Source: Saprospiraceae bacterium (GTDB taxonomy: Bacteria > Bacteroidota > Bacteroidia > Chitinophagales > Saprospiraceae). Taken from it: DNA of 64,000 nt. Every line of letters begins with the position of its first letter. Position 1 is the first letter of the stretch. Of this stretch, positions 55,213 to 64,000 are shown piece after piece. Position numbers and translations under genes: made by a program. The notes beneath the pieces were generated by a model. It was not told the origin of the DNA and did not search any database. It worked only from the letters and a program-made list of their open reading frames with translations. The stretch lies in assembly GCA_024103005.1 (NCBI GenBank), contig JAGFJA010000007.1, forward strand, positions 248,001 through 312,000. The letters run 5' to 3'.

Positions 55213-55833
55213 ATGGATAGAAGAGAAATATTAAAATGGATCGCATTATATACAGGTGCAGCCATGATCGGCGGTGAATTTCTGCTCAGCGGATGTAAGG
55301 CACCAACCGGAAAGGATATCACTTTTTCCGGTAAAAACCTGGCCCTCCTCAATGAGATTGGTGAAACGATTATTCCGGCCACGGATACTCCTGGAGCAAA
55401 AGATGCCAACGTGGCAAAAGTGATGGAAGTCGTCGTGCGGGACTGTTATTGGCCGGAGCATCAGAAAGCATTCATTGAAGGAATAGCCCAAATAGATGTC
55501 GAATCCAATAAAAAATTTGCAAAAACCTTTATGGAGCTTACTGCTGAACAAAGAACTCAATTGCTGAATGATCTTGAACAGGTTGCTAAGAAGTATAATG
55601 AGGAAGTGGATAAAAAGGATGAACCAAGGAGGAAGAAATTGGATGAAGAGGATAAGAGTTATGACTTTATAGGTTCTCCTAAACATTATTATACGATGAT
55701 GAAGCAGTTGACCATGCTTGCATATTTCAGCTCAGAAGAGTGTATTACGAAAGCATTTAACTATATGCCTGTTCCCGGAAAGTACGATGGCGCTTATAAG
55801 TGGATGCCGGGAGATAAGTTATTCTACATCTGA
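55213..55833 (+). CDS. Gluconate 2-dehydrogenase subunit 3-family lipoprotein
   Basis: A 206-residue protein. The leader MDRREILKWIALYTG to LSGC joins an Arg-Arg start with a lipobox at about residue 28, so it is exported, perhaps by Tat, and lipid-anchored. The motif NEIGETIIPATDTPGAKDANV (spanning residues about 48-68) is the subunit 3 signature, and YFSSEECITKAFNY and PVPGKYDG follow. It escorts and holds the GMC subunit. The third, cytochrome c subunit of classical gluconate dehydrogenase is absent here. Confidence 0.92.
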   Translation: MDRREILKWIALYTGAAMIGGEFLLSGCKAPTGKDITFSGKNLALLNEIGETIIPATDTPGAKDANVAKVMEVVVRDCYWPEHQKAFIEGIAQIDVESNKKFAKTFMELTAEQRTQLLNDLEQVAKKYNEEVDKKDEPRRKKLDEEDKSYDFIGSPKHYYTMMKQLTMLAYFSSEECITKAFNYMPVPGKYDGAYKWMPGDKLFYI

Positions 55834-55965
55834 CAGGGAAACAGACTCTTTGCAGAAGTGATATATGATTTTGCCCTGATTAGTCCGAAATGAGACAATG
55901 ATGTGTACTTGTCTTTGATTTACCTTTGTTTATCTATAATCCGTTAAAATACTCTGTGCTTGGTG

Positions 55966-55973
55966 TATCTTTG
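55966..55973 (+). promoter_or_regulatory. -7 element of the sensor kinase operon
   Basis: TATCTTTG, an exact consensus match, 19 bases before the GTG start. No strong -33. A second exact -7, TACCTTTG, occurs at 55921-55928 and could serve as an alternative start. Confidence 0.55.
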
Positions 55974-55992
55974 ACCATCAGAACAAATTACG

Positions 55993-57066
55993 GTGGAAGA
56001 TAAAATTAAAAATCGAGTAGGCGGTCTGTATAAGTTTCTCACGTCCAAAGTGGTTTACCACACCGCATTCTGGCTGACCCTGCTTATTTTTTTAATCTTC
56101 CTTGAAAATCGAAACTCCGGCTTCGGCCTGTCGATAATTGCACAGTTAGGACAGGTTGTATTCTTTATGATCCTGGTATATTTCAATGTGCTGGTTCTGG
56201 TACCGAGATACCTGAGTAAGAACCGAATAGCCATTTACCTGACTTATCTTTTAAGTTGGGTGTTGTTAGTGACATTTGCACGGGTGGTGTTTGAATATTG
56301 GTTGTACTGGGGTTTTCAATCACTCCAAAATAGATTGATTTACGGTGACCAGATTATTTATTTTTTTCTCCATTTGTTTATTGCCATTGCCTCTACCTTA
56401 TTTGTGATAAGTATTGAGTGGGTAAGGAGTGAAAGAGAGAAGCATGAAATGCGAACGGAACAAATTCAGACAGAATTAAAGTTTTTGAAATCGCAGATCA
56501 ATCCTCATTTTTTATTCAATATCCTCAATAGCCTGTATGCATTGACGCTCAAGAAATCTGATATGGCACCGACCATGGTAATCAAATTGAGTGAAATGAT
56601 GAGGTATATGCTCTATGAATGCAACGAAAAGCAGGTTCCTTTAGAGAAAGAAATCAATTATTTGAGAAACTATCTTGATCTGGAGCGACTCAGGATAGGT
56701 AATAAGATGGATATCGAATTAAATCTTCATGGTAGCCTCGACGATAAATTTATAGCACCGCTTATTTTTATCAATTTTGTTGAAAATGCCTTTAAACATG
56801 GTGGAATAAGTGCCAGGAAAAGTAAAGGACATGTAAAGCTGGATATTACCGTTGACGACCGGATTATCCATTTTGTACTGGAAAATAGCAAAAGGATGAG
56901 GATGCCTGAAAATAAATCTCTGAAGCCCTCAGGAGGCATAGGGCTTAAAAATGTAAGAGAAAGGCTTAATTTGGTTTATCCCAATAATTATACCATAAAT
57001 ATCCGTGAAGACGAACAAATTTACAGTGTTGAACTAACACTTTCATTAAATAACCTAAATGAATGA
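55993..57066 (+). CDS. LytS/YehU-type sensor histidine kinase
   Basis: A 357-residue kinase with four membrane helices (about 23-40, 48-70, 82-100, 120-142), then a short coil and the His_kinase domain (PF06580): KSQINPHFLFNILNSLYAL with phospho-acceptor His172. The ATPase part has FVENAFKHG (N box) and GGIGLKNVRERL (G box). It starts with GTG 55993. Signal unknown: there is no extracellular sensor domain beyond the loops. It phosphorylates the LytTR regulator encoded seven bases downstream. Confidence 0.93.
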   Translation: MEDKIKNRVGGLYKFLTSKVVYHTAFWLTLLIFLIFLENRNSGFGLSIIAQLGQVVFFMILVYFNVLVLVPRYLSKNRIAIYLTYLLSWVLLVTFARVVFEYWLYWGFQSLQNRLIYGDQIIYFFLHLFIAIASTLFVISIEWVRSEREKHEMRTEQIQTELKFLKSQINPHFLFNILNSLYALTLKKSDMAPTMVIKLSEMMRYMLYECNEKQVPLEKEINYLRNYLDLERLRIGNKMDIELNLHGSLDDKFIAPLIFINFVENAFKHGGISARKSKGHVKLDITVDDRIIHFVLENSKRMRMPENKSLKPSGGIGLKNVRERLNLVYPNNYTINIREDEQIYSVELTLSLNNLNE

Positions 57067-57073
57067 ATGAATT

Positions 57074-57799
57074 ATGATCAATGTTTTAATCGTCGATGAC
57101 GAACCCTTAGCCCTCGATATTCTGGAGACTTATATAGAACAGGTACCTGATCTCAGGCTTGTGGATCGGTGTGAGAGTGCAGCCCAGGCATTGAAGGTAT
57201 TGAATAATGAAAAAATTGACCTGATGTTTTTGGATATTCAAATGCCGGATATGACAGGAATTGATTTTCTGAAATCATTGGAATCGCCACCCGCCGTGGT
57301 ATTCTGTACGGCTTATCCCAATTTTGCCGTAGAGGGGTTTGAATTGGATGTCCTTGACTACCTTTTAAAGCCGGTGTCTATGGAACGATTCCAGAAAACC
57401 ATCAGTAAGGCTCGAGATGAATTCGGTACAAAGAGTGAAGTAAGATACGAAGTCAAACCAATCGTTAATCCTGATTATATCTTTGTCAAGGCGGATAAAA
57501 AACTCATGAAGATCAATTATGACGACATCATTTATATCGAAGGATTAAAAGATTATGTCATTATTCGCACAGAGACAACCCGTATCATCACCTTGCAGAC
57601 GATGAAGAGTCTGGAAGAAAAACTTCCCCTGGACAAATTTATCCGCATTCATCGTTCCTTTATCGTATCCATAGATAAAATCAATGCTATCGTCGGAAAT
57701 ATGGTTGAAGTTATTGAAAAAAATCAATCTAAACTTTTACCGATAGGTAAGAATTACAGGGATGATCTGAGCAACATGATTAATCAGACAAAGCTATAA
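57074..57799 (+). CDS. LytTR-family response regulator
   Basis: A 241-residue regulator. The receiver domain (1-120) has the acidic pocket DDE (8-10), phospho-acceptor Asp54 (FLDIQMPDMTG) and the switch Lys in LLKPVSMERF. The LytTR DNA-binding domain (about 140-238) has FVKADKKLMKI, IEGLKDYVII and KFIRIHRSFIVSIDKI. It pairs with the upstream kinase. The targets are not visible; no repeated LytTR box was recognised nearby. Confidence 0.95.
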   Translation: MINVLIVDDEPLALDILETYIEQVPDLRLVDRCESAAQALKVLNNEKIDLMFLDIQMPDMTGIDFLKSLESPPAVVFCTAYPNFAVEGFELDVLDYLLKPVSMERFQKTISKARDEFGTKSEVRYEVKPIVNPDYIFVKADKKLMKINYDDIIYIEGLKDYVIIRTETTRIITLQTMKSLEEKLPLDKFIRIHRSFIVSIDKINAIVGNMVEVIEKNQSKLLPIGKNYRDDLSNMINQTKL

Positions 57800-57829
57800 T
57801 GCCGGAATGCTTTTTTGTAAGCTTCACGG

Positions 57830-58669
57830 TTAATATACCCGTAAATTTTTTAAGAATACGGAATCTTTCTGAGCTGGTGTAAGTTGATAATTATAACCGG
57901 GAAGTGCGGATTCCCAGTTGCCATAACCCGAATTGGGAAGAACAATATATCGAGAACCGAATTCTTCAGAAGCTTTATCTGTTTGTTGGTTCCGGTCATG
58001 TTGTGAAAATTTATAAAATATCTTGGAAAAATCATTCAGATTATCACCGAGATACATGATTACATCATACTTTTGAAGTACTTCCATTCTGCGGGCTTCT
58101 TTATCGGAAGTATTATTCATCAACATGATATGTTGTTCATCGGCGAAGGGGAAACCCAGTTGCTCCAGATTTCGCTGTGTGCCTTCCATTTCCTTGGTAC
58201 TTCTATTGGTAATATAGAATACTTCAATATTTTTTGACGCAGCATAATTAAAAAATTTGACTGCACCCGGATAAGCAAATGCTGATCCTTTTGAAGTCCA
58301 TTCCATCCAGGTTTTATTGTCAAATTCATTTCCTCGCATTGCCTGAGTAACTGCATAAGGCGAATTATCCAGTATTGTCTCATCAATATCGGTTATAATA
58401 GCAAGTGGCCGTTGATGGCGGTTGGTTTTTAATTCTGTATCGATATTGTGAGTGGCAATATTGTATGCCTGATAACACAATGCCCTGAATTCACCAGCAT
58501 TTTGTTGCCAGATGGCTGAATATACTTTGCCGTTTAGAGCAATGTCACCAAGCTTTCTGGTAGTTTGTTGCTTAGTTGAATTGTTTTTAGCGGCTGAGTT
58601 GCTTGTTTTACAAGCAGTAATCATACTAAGTAACATCAGGCTTACCAGGATGTAATGTAATCTGTTCAT
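57830..58669 (-). CDS. HAD acid phosphatase, 5'-nucleotidase lipoprotein e(P4) family
   Basis: From ATG 58669 the protein has 279 residues. The signal peptide ends in a lipobox ITAC. The HAD motif 1 is ITDIDETILDNSP, motif 2 ITNRS and the late motif YLGDNLNDF. Family members remove phosphate from NMN and nucleotides outside the cytoplasm so that the nucleoside can be taken up. ATG 58669 is preferred over a TTG six codons earlier, because the promoter -7 box overlaps that TTG. Confidence 0.92.
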   Translation of the reverse strand: MNRLHYILVSLMLLSMITACKTSNSAAKNNSTKQQTTRKLGDIALNGKVYSAIWQQNAGEFRALCYQAYNIATHNIDTELKTNRHQRPLAIITDIDETILDNSPYAVTQAMRGNEFDNKTWMEWTSKGSAFAYPGAVKFFNYAASKNIEVFYITNRSTKEMEGTQRNLEQLGFPFADEQHIMLMNNTSDKEARRMEVLQKYDVIMYLGDNLNDFSKIFYKFSQHDRNQQTDKASEEFGSRYIVLPNSGYGNWESALPGYNYQLTPAQKDSVFLKNLRVY

Positions 58670-58684
58670 TTTGCCATTTTTATT

Positions 58685-58692
58685 CAAAGTTA
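58685..58692 (-). promoter_or_regulatory. -7 element of the acid phosphatase gene
   Basis: TAACTTTG on the minus strand, an exact consensus match, 15 bases before ATG 58669. No good -33 seen. It fixes the translation start downstream of 58685. Confidence 0.55.
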
Positions 58693-58741
58693 TATAATTT
58701 AATTAATCCCCGGAGTTGTAATGGTATCCCGGATGTATTTC

Positions 58742-60586
58742 TTATTTGGTTTCCCATGAATTATTTGATCTGTCTTTATCCAACATACGCTGAGACGGAT
58801 CGATTACAACTGATTTGATTTCAGTCAGAGGATAATCAATAATACAATCGTAGGTTGGGTTTGTCCAGTTCCATTCCTTAAGGACTTCTATTTTATCTAT
58901 GGTCCTGTCGGACTTTTTTGATCCAAGCATTAAGTCCACCGGGATGGTGTAATTGACTTTTTTTCCGTCTTTTAAGGTAACTACAAGGTCCACAGGCATT
59001 GGCATCTGGCTTTTCTTTGATAGCTCCAGTTTAGTGTGACCCAGATACATCGATATATTGTCGATGGCATAATCTGGTAACATGGTTGTATTGACCATAT
59101 ATTGATAATACCAGTCAAGCACCATCCCCGATTCCTTCTCCATGATGTGGATAAAATCCAAACCCGTCGGATGCTTAAATTTCCACGTTTCATAAAATTT
59201 ATACAACCCTTTTTGGAGGACGTCTTCACCGACTACATAGCTCAGTTGAGACAAGAAGAGAGAACCTTTTACATAGGAAGCGACGGAGTAGGCTGCATTG
59301 GTTGTAAAATGATCGGCATGAATGGAAAGAGGTTCCGCCCTGCCGGCATTGGTAAATGAAATAAGTCCCTGTGCGTCTCTTATAAAAGGATTGTCAGAGA
59401 CTGTTCCGGGATACATCTTTAATGACCTCAGATGTTCTTTGACAATTTCTTCTGCGTAAGACGTAAATCCTTCATCCATCCAGGCGTACAGCGACTCATT
59501 AAAGCCAAGTACTCCCTGAAACCAGGAGTGCATCATTTCATGTACACTGACACTGATAAGTCCGTTTAGGTTGAGTTCGCCCATTATAAGCGTCGCCATT
59601 GGATATTCCATTCCGCCATCACCTCCCTGGACAAAGGAATATTGGCTATAAGGATAGGGACCAAATCGTTTTGATGCATAAAGTATCGCCTCTTTCATTA
59701 CGGGCTGCAAAGCTTTCCAATTTTCAGTCGTTTTGATTCCTTTTTTGTAGGCAAACACTAAGTCAAGTCCCGGCCCGGCATTGATTCTGTCAATTTGATA
59801 GTGAGGATCTGCTGCCCACATGAAATCATGGACTTTGTCTGCTGTAATGTGATAAGTCACCATATTTGTCACTTTCCCATCACGGTCAGATACTGCTTGC
59901 TTTTCCTGTGAAACAATGGTTCCGGTACCTGCAACCTTGAATGAATCCGGCATCGTAAGGTAAACATTAAATTTGCCCCAGACACCGTAAAATTCACGTC
60001 CGACATAAGGATCGGTCGCCCAACCATTCCTGTCGTATTCAGCCATCTTGGGATACCATTGCGACATGGAGTAAGCCACATTTTCCTTGTTATATCGACC
60101 GGTACGGCGAATTTGCACAGGTATCTGACTGGAGAAATCCATATCGAGTTTGGTCGTTTCTCCCGGCAGAATTGATTTTGCTAATTCTACTACTAAAATG
60201 GTCCCTTTAATTGCAAAATTTTTAACGGGAATGCCGTCCTGTTTTATTGATTTTATTTGATAGTTACCTATTTCATCGGGCTTTAGGTTATAGATTCGGT
60301 CCATTACTCTACTGTCAGGATCAGCTATGGTTCTGCTTCTAACATCCATTTCACTATTTGGCTGGAAAGCATTGAAGTAGAGGTGATAATATACCTTGTC
60401 AAGTGTATCCGGAGAGTGGTTGGTATAGTCCAGTACTTCATTGCCGGATAATGTATGGTTGGCTGCATTCAGGCTGACACGGATGGTGTAGTCAGCATAT
60501 TGCTGCCAATAATTTGATTGACCGTGTATTCCGGACCAAAGCCATGCCAGTAAAATAGTATAAATGCTTTTTTTGAATAAGGACAT
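58742..60586 (-). CDS. Secreted M1-family zinc aminopeptidase
   Basis: A 614-residue metallopeptidase with a signal peptide (1-22, ending GIHG). The gluzincin site is HEMMH (349-353) plus Glu372 exactly 18 residues on, in DEGFTSYAEE, and the substrate-binding GxMEN-like motif is GGMEYPMATL, where the usual Asn is Tyr. The N-terminal beta-sandwich is seen in VYYHLYFNAF. It removes amino acids from peptides in the periplasm or outside. It is monocistronic. Confidence 0.93.
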   Translation of the reverse strand: MSLFKKSIYTILLAWLWSGIHGQSNYWQQYADYTIRVSLNAANHTLSGNEVLDYTNHSPDTLDKVYYHLYFNAFQPNSEMDVRSRTIADPDSRVMDRIYNLKPDEIGNYQIKSIKQDGIPVKNFAIKGTILVVELAKSILPGETTKLDMDFSSQIPVQIRRTGRYNKENVAYSMSQWYPKMAEYDRNGWATDPYVGREFYGVWGKFNVYLTMPDSFKVAGTGTIVSQEKQAVSDRDGKVTNMVTYHITADKVHDFMWAADPHYQIDRINAGPGLDLVFAYKKGIKTTENWKALQPVMKEAILYASKRFGPYPYSQYSFVQGGDGGMEYPMATLIMGELNLNGLISVSVHEMMHSWFQGVLGFNESLYAWMDEGFTSYAEEIVKEHLRSLKMYPGTVSDNPFIRDAQGLISFTNAGRAEPLSIHADHFTTNAAYSVASYVKGSLFLSQLSYVVGEDVLQKGLYKFYETWKFKHPTGLDFIHIMEKESGMVLDWYYQYMVNTTMLPDYAIDNISMYLGHTKLELSKKSQMPMPVDLVVTLKDGKKVNYTIPVDLMLGSKKSDRTIDKIEVLKEWNWTNPTYDCIIDYPLTEIKSVVIDPSQRMLDKDRSNNSWETK

Positions 60587-60649
60587 AAAAAATTGATTTT
60601 GAAATTTTAATGTTACCGGTAATAAAATGAAAAGGAACCTATATGGATA

Positions 60650-61156
60650 TTAATATCCGATTTTTTTCTTTTGTTTGCCCAGGCTACGCTTCAGAAGTAT
60701 CATTTTCAAGGCAGTGATAGCAGCCTCCCTGCCTTTGTCACCCTTCGTGCCATCGGCTCTTTCTTTTGCCTGATCTTCGTTGTTTGGAGTGAGCACACCG
60801 AAGATGATGGGGACATCGCTCATTATACCTAATTGCATAATTGCTCCTGATACGGATCGATTGATGTGCTGATCATGGCTTGTTTCGCCCTTTATTACAC
60901 ATCCCAGACAGATTATGGCATCGTGGCGTCCACTTTCCAGCAAAAATTTGGCTCCTAATGGAAGTTCAAATGCACCCGGAACAGTGATCTCATGTAATTG
61001 GACGGTATTAAGTCCGGCCATAATCAATGTCTGCATTGTGCTTGCCTTCATTGAATGGACAATCTCAGGATTCCATTCTGTATCCACTATGCCTATCTTT
61101 AAATCTTCGGCAAAGGAAGATATATCGGGTATTTCAAGGGAAGTATGTTTTGCCAT
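60650..61156 (-). CDS. ribH: 6,7-dimethyl-8-ribityllumazine synthase
   Basis: From ATG 61156 the protein has 168 residues. Motifs: WNPEIVHSM (N-terminal substrate loop), VPGAFELPLGAKFL (the PGxxE/ELP motif), CLGCVIKGETSHDQH (catalytic His region) and PIIFGVLTPNNEDQAKERA. It condenses 5-amino-6-ribitylamino-uracil with dihydroxybutanone phosphate, the penultimate step of riboflavin synthesis. An in-frame start 14 codons earlier is less likely because it adds a nonhomologous tail. Other rib genes are not nearby, and no FMN riboswitch was found. Confidence 0.95.
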   Translation of the reverse strand: MAKHTSLEIPDISSFAEDLKIGIVDTEWNPEIVHSMKASTMQTLIMAGLNTVQLHEITVPGAFELPLGAKFLLESGRHDAIICLGCVIKGETSHDQHINRSVSGAIMQLGIMSDVPIIFGVLTPNNEDQAKERADGTKGDKGREAAITALKMILLKRSLGKQKKKIGY

Positions 61157-61228
61157 TTTTTTAAAGCATTTAAATAAAAAGTCTTTGATTAAATACAAAA
61201 AATGGGTATTTGTTTACCTCAGTATTTA

Positions 61229-61660
61229 TTATCCGAGCCATGCATCCCAAGGAAGTCTTGAGAGGATAAAGATTAAGCCGATTACGTAATAAACAAGCAT
61301 AGAATTGAATTTCCTCTTAGACTCATTAGCCTTTTTGGATTTGCTATAACCTATGGTAATCAGGATGGCAGCCAGAATCATCATCAAGGGATGCTCTAAA
61401 ACATAAAACCGGATTCCGCTGACTTTCATAGCCTCTCCCGATAAAGCTGACATCCCTTTAGGTGAAACAAAATATAAAATCAATCCGATAAGTACCTGAA
61501 GATGAGTTGCAATCAACCCATATAGTGACAGTTTGCGATTAGTTTCTCCGTACGGTTTACCCTGAAAGCCTGCCAATGCATTGACAACGATGGCGATAAC
61601 AAGTACTGCCAATAAGATATATGCCACAAAAGAGTGTAAATGTAAAAGTCCGGTTTGCAT
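61229..61660 (-). CDS. Four-span membrane protein, cytochrome b-like
   Basis: A 143-residue protein with four helices (about 8-28, 46-65, 85-105, 118-136). His7, His9, His53 and His90 lie in or near helices (LHLHSFVAYI, ATHLQVLIGL, LEHPLMMI), the pattern that gives this family the database label 'cytochrome b'. The haem is unproven. It stands 72 bases before ribH on the same strand. Confidence 0.72.
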   Translation of the reverse strand: MQTGLLHLHSFVAYILLAVLVIAIVVNALAGFQGKPYGETNRKLSLYGLIATHLQVLIGLILYFVSPKGMSALSGEAMKVSGIRFYVLEHPLMMILAAILITIGYSKSKKANESKRKFNSMLVYYVIGLIFILSRLPWDAWLG

Positions 61661-61776
61661 GCTGATATTTTTTTATTTAAAAGTGAAAGATAAGATTTTT
61701 TTAATTAATCTGAATAGAAAAATAACCGGTTTACTCAAATGATAACCTTCCTACGGAGTGATTTTATTCCCTGAAT

Positions 61777-62667
61777 TTATTCCGGAAGTTTTGAAGATTC
61801 CGATCCCAGCTTCCTTAACTGATTGCTTGTCATCGTGCTGCCATCATGGCTCCATCCCGGGGGATAAAAGATATATTTTAGTTTTTCTGACCACTTTTTG
61901 GTTTTTTTTAAGTCTTGCCAAAGAGCTACCCACTCGTGATCGACTACAGTTATTGGGTTTAGATTATCTATTTCATGAGTAAGCCCATATCTTATTTCTT
62001 CTCCCTCAATCTCTTCCTGAAATGTTCCGAATATTCTGTCCCAAATAATAAGCATCATGCCCATATTCTTATCAAGGTAAGGAATGTTGGATGCATGGTG
62101 AACTCTGTGATGTGTGGGTGTAACGAAAATATATTCTATCCAGTACGGCAATTTACCTATATATCGGGTATGGACAAAGACTCCCCATGTCTGGCTGATG
62201 GCATGGACAAAAAGGATATCAATCGGCTTGAAGCCCAATAATGCCAATGGAATGAAATAGATGAAACGATACAATGGCTGCAAGACGGAGGATCTGAAGC
62301 CTGTAGTAAGGTTAAATAGTTCCGAACTGTGATGTGTTACGTGGGCTGCCCAGAAGAATCGGCTGTAGTGGTCCACTACGTGTAATGCATAATAGGCCAG
62401 GTCCAGTAAAATAAATAATGCAATCCAGTAAATATACACATTAAAGTGGATAGGGAGGCTATAGTCATAAAAAAAATCCAGCACCATGATTGATATGCCA
62501 AGCATTAAAAAGGCAAGACCGGTATTCAATGCCATTAGGTAAAAATTGTATAAAGTATCCTTTACGGTATAAAATTTCCGGTCCTGAATGACGGATGCAA
62601 TTGATTCAACGGCTACAAGAATTGCAGTGAGAATCAAAAGAGCATTTAATACAATATCTGAAGACAT
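61777..62667 (-). CDS. Sterol desaturase/fatty acid hydroxylase-family protein
   Basis: A 296-residue membrane protein of PF04116 with the di-iron His clusters HVVDH, HVTHH and HRVHH in order and about five helices. The family hydroxylates or desaturates sterols, fatty acids or carotenoids; in Bacteroidota the substrates are probably lipids. Neighbours do not settle the substrate. It is encoded 107 bases before the GH3 gene terminus, on the same strand. Confidence 0.9.
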   Translation of the reverse strand: MSSDIVLNALLILTAILVAVESIASVIQDRKFYTVKDTLYNFYLMALNTGLAFLMLGISIMVLDFFYDYSLPIHFNVYIYWIALFILLDLAYYALHVVDHYSRFFWAAHVTHHSSELFNLTTGFRSSVLQPLYRFIYFIPLALLGFKPIDILFVHAISQTWGVFVHTRYIGKLPYWIEYIFVTPTHHRVHHASNIPYLDKNMGMMLIIWDRIFGTFQEEIEGEEIRYGLTHEIDNLNPITVVDHEWVALWQDLKKTKKWSEKLKYIFYPPGWSHDGSTMTSNQLRKLGSESSKLPE

Positions 62668-62774
62668 AGTCTGTTGAATGAATAAAAATACTTGAATAAG
62701 AATAAAATAAATGAATTTTAATTGCCGGAATTAAACTCGATTGCTGTGGTTAATAAAATGGAATAACTATTTTT

Positions 62775-64000
62775 TCAGCGCATTGATAAAATGGCTTGCT
62801 TTTCTCTGACATAATCTTCCCATTTTGCCCAGGCCTGATGTTTTATTACCCTTGGAAATTTGGTCTGACCTGTCAGTTTCCCCTGCCTTTCCATATAGTC
62901 ATAAAACCATTGAGTAGGGATACATTCCAGTATTGGAGTTCTGAGTACGTTGGCTTTTCTTTCGGTGGCATAGTCGTCGTTAATTTCAAACAGTTTATTG
63001 TCAAGTATGTGGCGAGCTTTATTTACATCAATGAATTCATCGACAGCCAGATACCATTTGTGACTGAATGATGTGCCTGTTTCGATTGCTGAAACCGTAA
63101 ATTCACTTATCGGTACATTGAGTTCTTTCTGGACTTCCAGTACTCCTGTAGTCATGTTGTCCACAGAAAGGTGTTCGCCGCAGATACTCAGGAAGTGTTT
63201 TGTACGACCTACAATGTGGATTTCCTGTTGTTTTATGTCAGTAAATCGTACTAAGTCGCCGATAATATATCTCCATGCGCCGCTGTTGGTGGAAATAACC
63301 AGGGCGTAATCTGTATGAGTATCTACTTCGTGTATCAATAGACTTTGTGCGTCCGGATAGATATTTCCGTCTTCGTCAAAATTTTCCTCAGTAAACGGGA
63401 TAAATTCCATAAAGATGCCATTGTCCAGTATAAGGCGCATGGCGCTGGTATCTTTGCGCGACTGAAAGCCGATAAATCCTTCTGAGGCCAGATAGCTGTC
63501 TAAGGTTATTACCTCTTTTGAATATAAATCCCTAAAGCCCGCATCATACGGCTGATAGTTGACTCCACCTGTTACAAATACACTTAAATTGGGCCAAAGG
63601 TCATGAATGGTATTCAGCTTATAATGGTCGATGATAGCCTGTAAAGTCATCTGCACCCAGGAAGGAATTCCTGTCAGGTAGCCGATATCCCATTTTGGTG
63701 CATTTTCAACGATAACCTTCGTTCTTTCATTCCAGTCCTTTATTTTAGCGATTTCTGTGCCCGGCTTATAGTAACTTCTGATCCAGAATGGGGGAGAAGC
63801 ACCATTTATGCCACTGAGGTCTCCCATTTTATAATCATATTGTTCTGTCAAAGTGGCTGAACCGCCTATCATGAGCATTGCCTTTGAAAACATGGAGGGT
63901 TTGATATCGAAGTTGGGCATATTCATAAAGAGCCTTAAGCCTGCCTTTCGCATACTTCGCTGCATATCACGGGTTACCGGAATATATTTGGAGGCAGAAC
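62775..64000 (-). CDS. GH3-family acyl-adenylating enzyme (partial at N-terminus)
   Basis: The frame is open to the right edge; about 408 residues are visible. The segment SASKYIPVTRDM near the edge is the GH3 ATP-binding motif (SSxKYIPVT). Further on are VFVTGGVNYQPYDAGF, YLASEGFIGFQ (YxSEG, ATP ribose/adenine contact) and GDLVRFTDI with GRTKHFLSICGEHLS. GH3 proteins activate a carboxylic acid with ATP and join it to an amino acid; in plants the acid is auxin or jasmonate. The bacterial substrate is unknown. Roughly 90-110 residues should lie beyond the window. Confidence 0.92.
   Translation of the reverse strand, partial: SASKYIPVTRDMQRSMRKAGLRLFMNMPNFDIKPSMFSKAMLMIGGSATLTEQYDYKMGDLSGINGASPPFWIRSYYKPGTEIAKIKDWNERTKVIVENAPKWDIGYLTGIPSWVQMTLQAIIDHYKLNTIHDLWPNLSVFVTGGVNYQPYDAGFRDLYSKEVITLDSYLASEGFIGFQSRKDTSAMRLILDNGIFMEFIPFTEENFDEDGNIYPDAQSLLIHEVDTHTDYALVISTNSGAWRYIIGDLVRFTDIKQQEIHIVGRTKHFLSICGEHLSVDNMTTGVLEVQKELNVPISEFTVSAIETGTSFSHKWYLAVDEFIDVNKARHILDNKLFEINDDYATERKANVLRTPILECIPTQWFYDYMERQGKLTGQTKFPRVIKHQAWAKWEDYVREKQAILSMR

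Noticed and set aside
60650-61228. FMN riboswitch before ribH
   Set aside because: The leader is short and shows none of the conserved RFN element blocks.

Overview
This 64-kb window reads as a chromosomal segment of a member of the Bacteroidota, probably Saprospiraceae-like (the family is inference). The reasons are T9SS C-terminal sorting domains on secreted proteins, the Bacteroidota promoter pattern TTTG-N19-TAnnTTTG before several genes, a fused CcoN-CcoO oxidase subunit, an alpha-2-macroglobulin lipoprotein, a LytS/LytTR pair and moderate to low GC with AT-rich spacers. There are no rRNA genes, CRISPR arrays, phage genes or complete insertion sequences. One tRNA gene, tRNA-Val(GAC), lies near the left end.

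Layout. 0-8.4 kb: end of gpsA, a small Ala-rich lipoprotein, tRNA-Val, a secreted M28 peptidase with an unknown lipoprotein, a TolB-like propeller protein, a phosphoesterase/oxidoreductase pair, an RsmI-like methylase, scpA and murB. 8.5-18.6 kb: a complete cbb3 oxidase locus: Crp/Fnr regulator, an unknown helical protein, ccoI, ccoS, ccoNO, ccoQ, ccoP, ccoG, ccoH and a SafE-type membrane protein, nearly all overlapping or within a few bases. A perfect TGA-N6-TCA palindrome stands before the first structural gene. 18.7-27 kb: a giant alpha-2-macroglobulin lipoprotein, a small membrane protein, folK and a deoxynucleoside kinase, a VOC protein and a frameshifted XRE regulator. 27.7-39.3 kb: two large T9SS-type secreted proteins (FN3/beta-helix and subtilisin-like) around a stand-alone TrpB2. 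39.7-45.4 kb: a fused 2-oxoacid dehydrogenase E1 alpha-beta gene overlapping a gene that joins a lipoyl domain, an E3-binding-like domain and a NeuD/PglD-type left-handed beta-helix acyltransferase, followed by acs. 45.4-50 kb: a TrpC-like protein with altered active-site residues, a mini T9SS protein, thrS and a Gfo/Idh oxidoreductase. 50-56 kb: an apparent sugar-oxidation group (MFS permease, TIM-barrel isomerase, GMC dehydrogenase and its subunit 3) interrupted by a GxxExxY gene sitting exactly between two 52-bp repeats. 56-64 kb: a LytS/LytTR two-component pair, e(P4)-type acid phosphatase, M1 peptidase, ribH, a small membrane protein, a sterol-desaturase-type hydroxylase and a GH3 enzyme running off the right end.

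The most promising undescribed system is the E1 plus lipoyl-NeuD pair at 39.7-42.9 kb. It looks like a 2-oxoacid dehydrogenase in which the usual E2 acyltransferase core has been replaced by a sugar N/O-acyltransferase fold, suggesting that an acyl group made by oxidative decarboxylation is handed to a sugar rather than to CoA. The second is the GxxExxY unit at 52.4-52.9 kb, which has the form of a compact mobile or selfish element.
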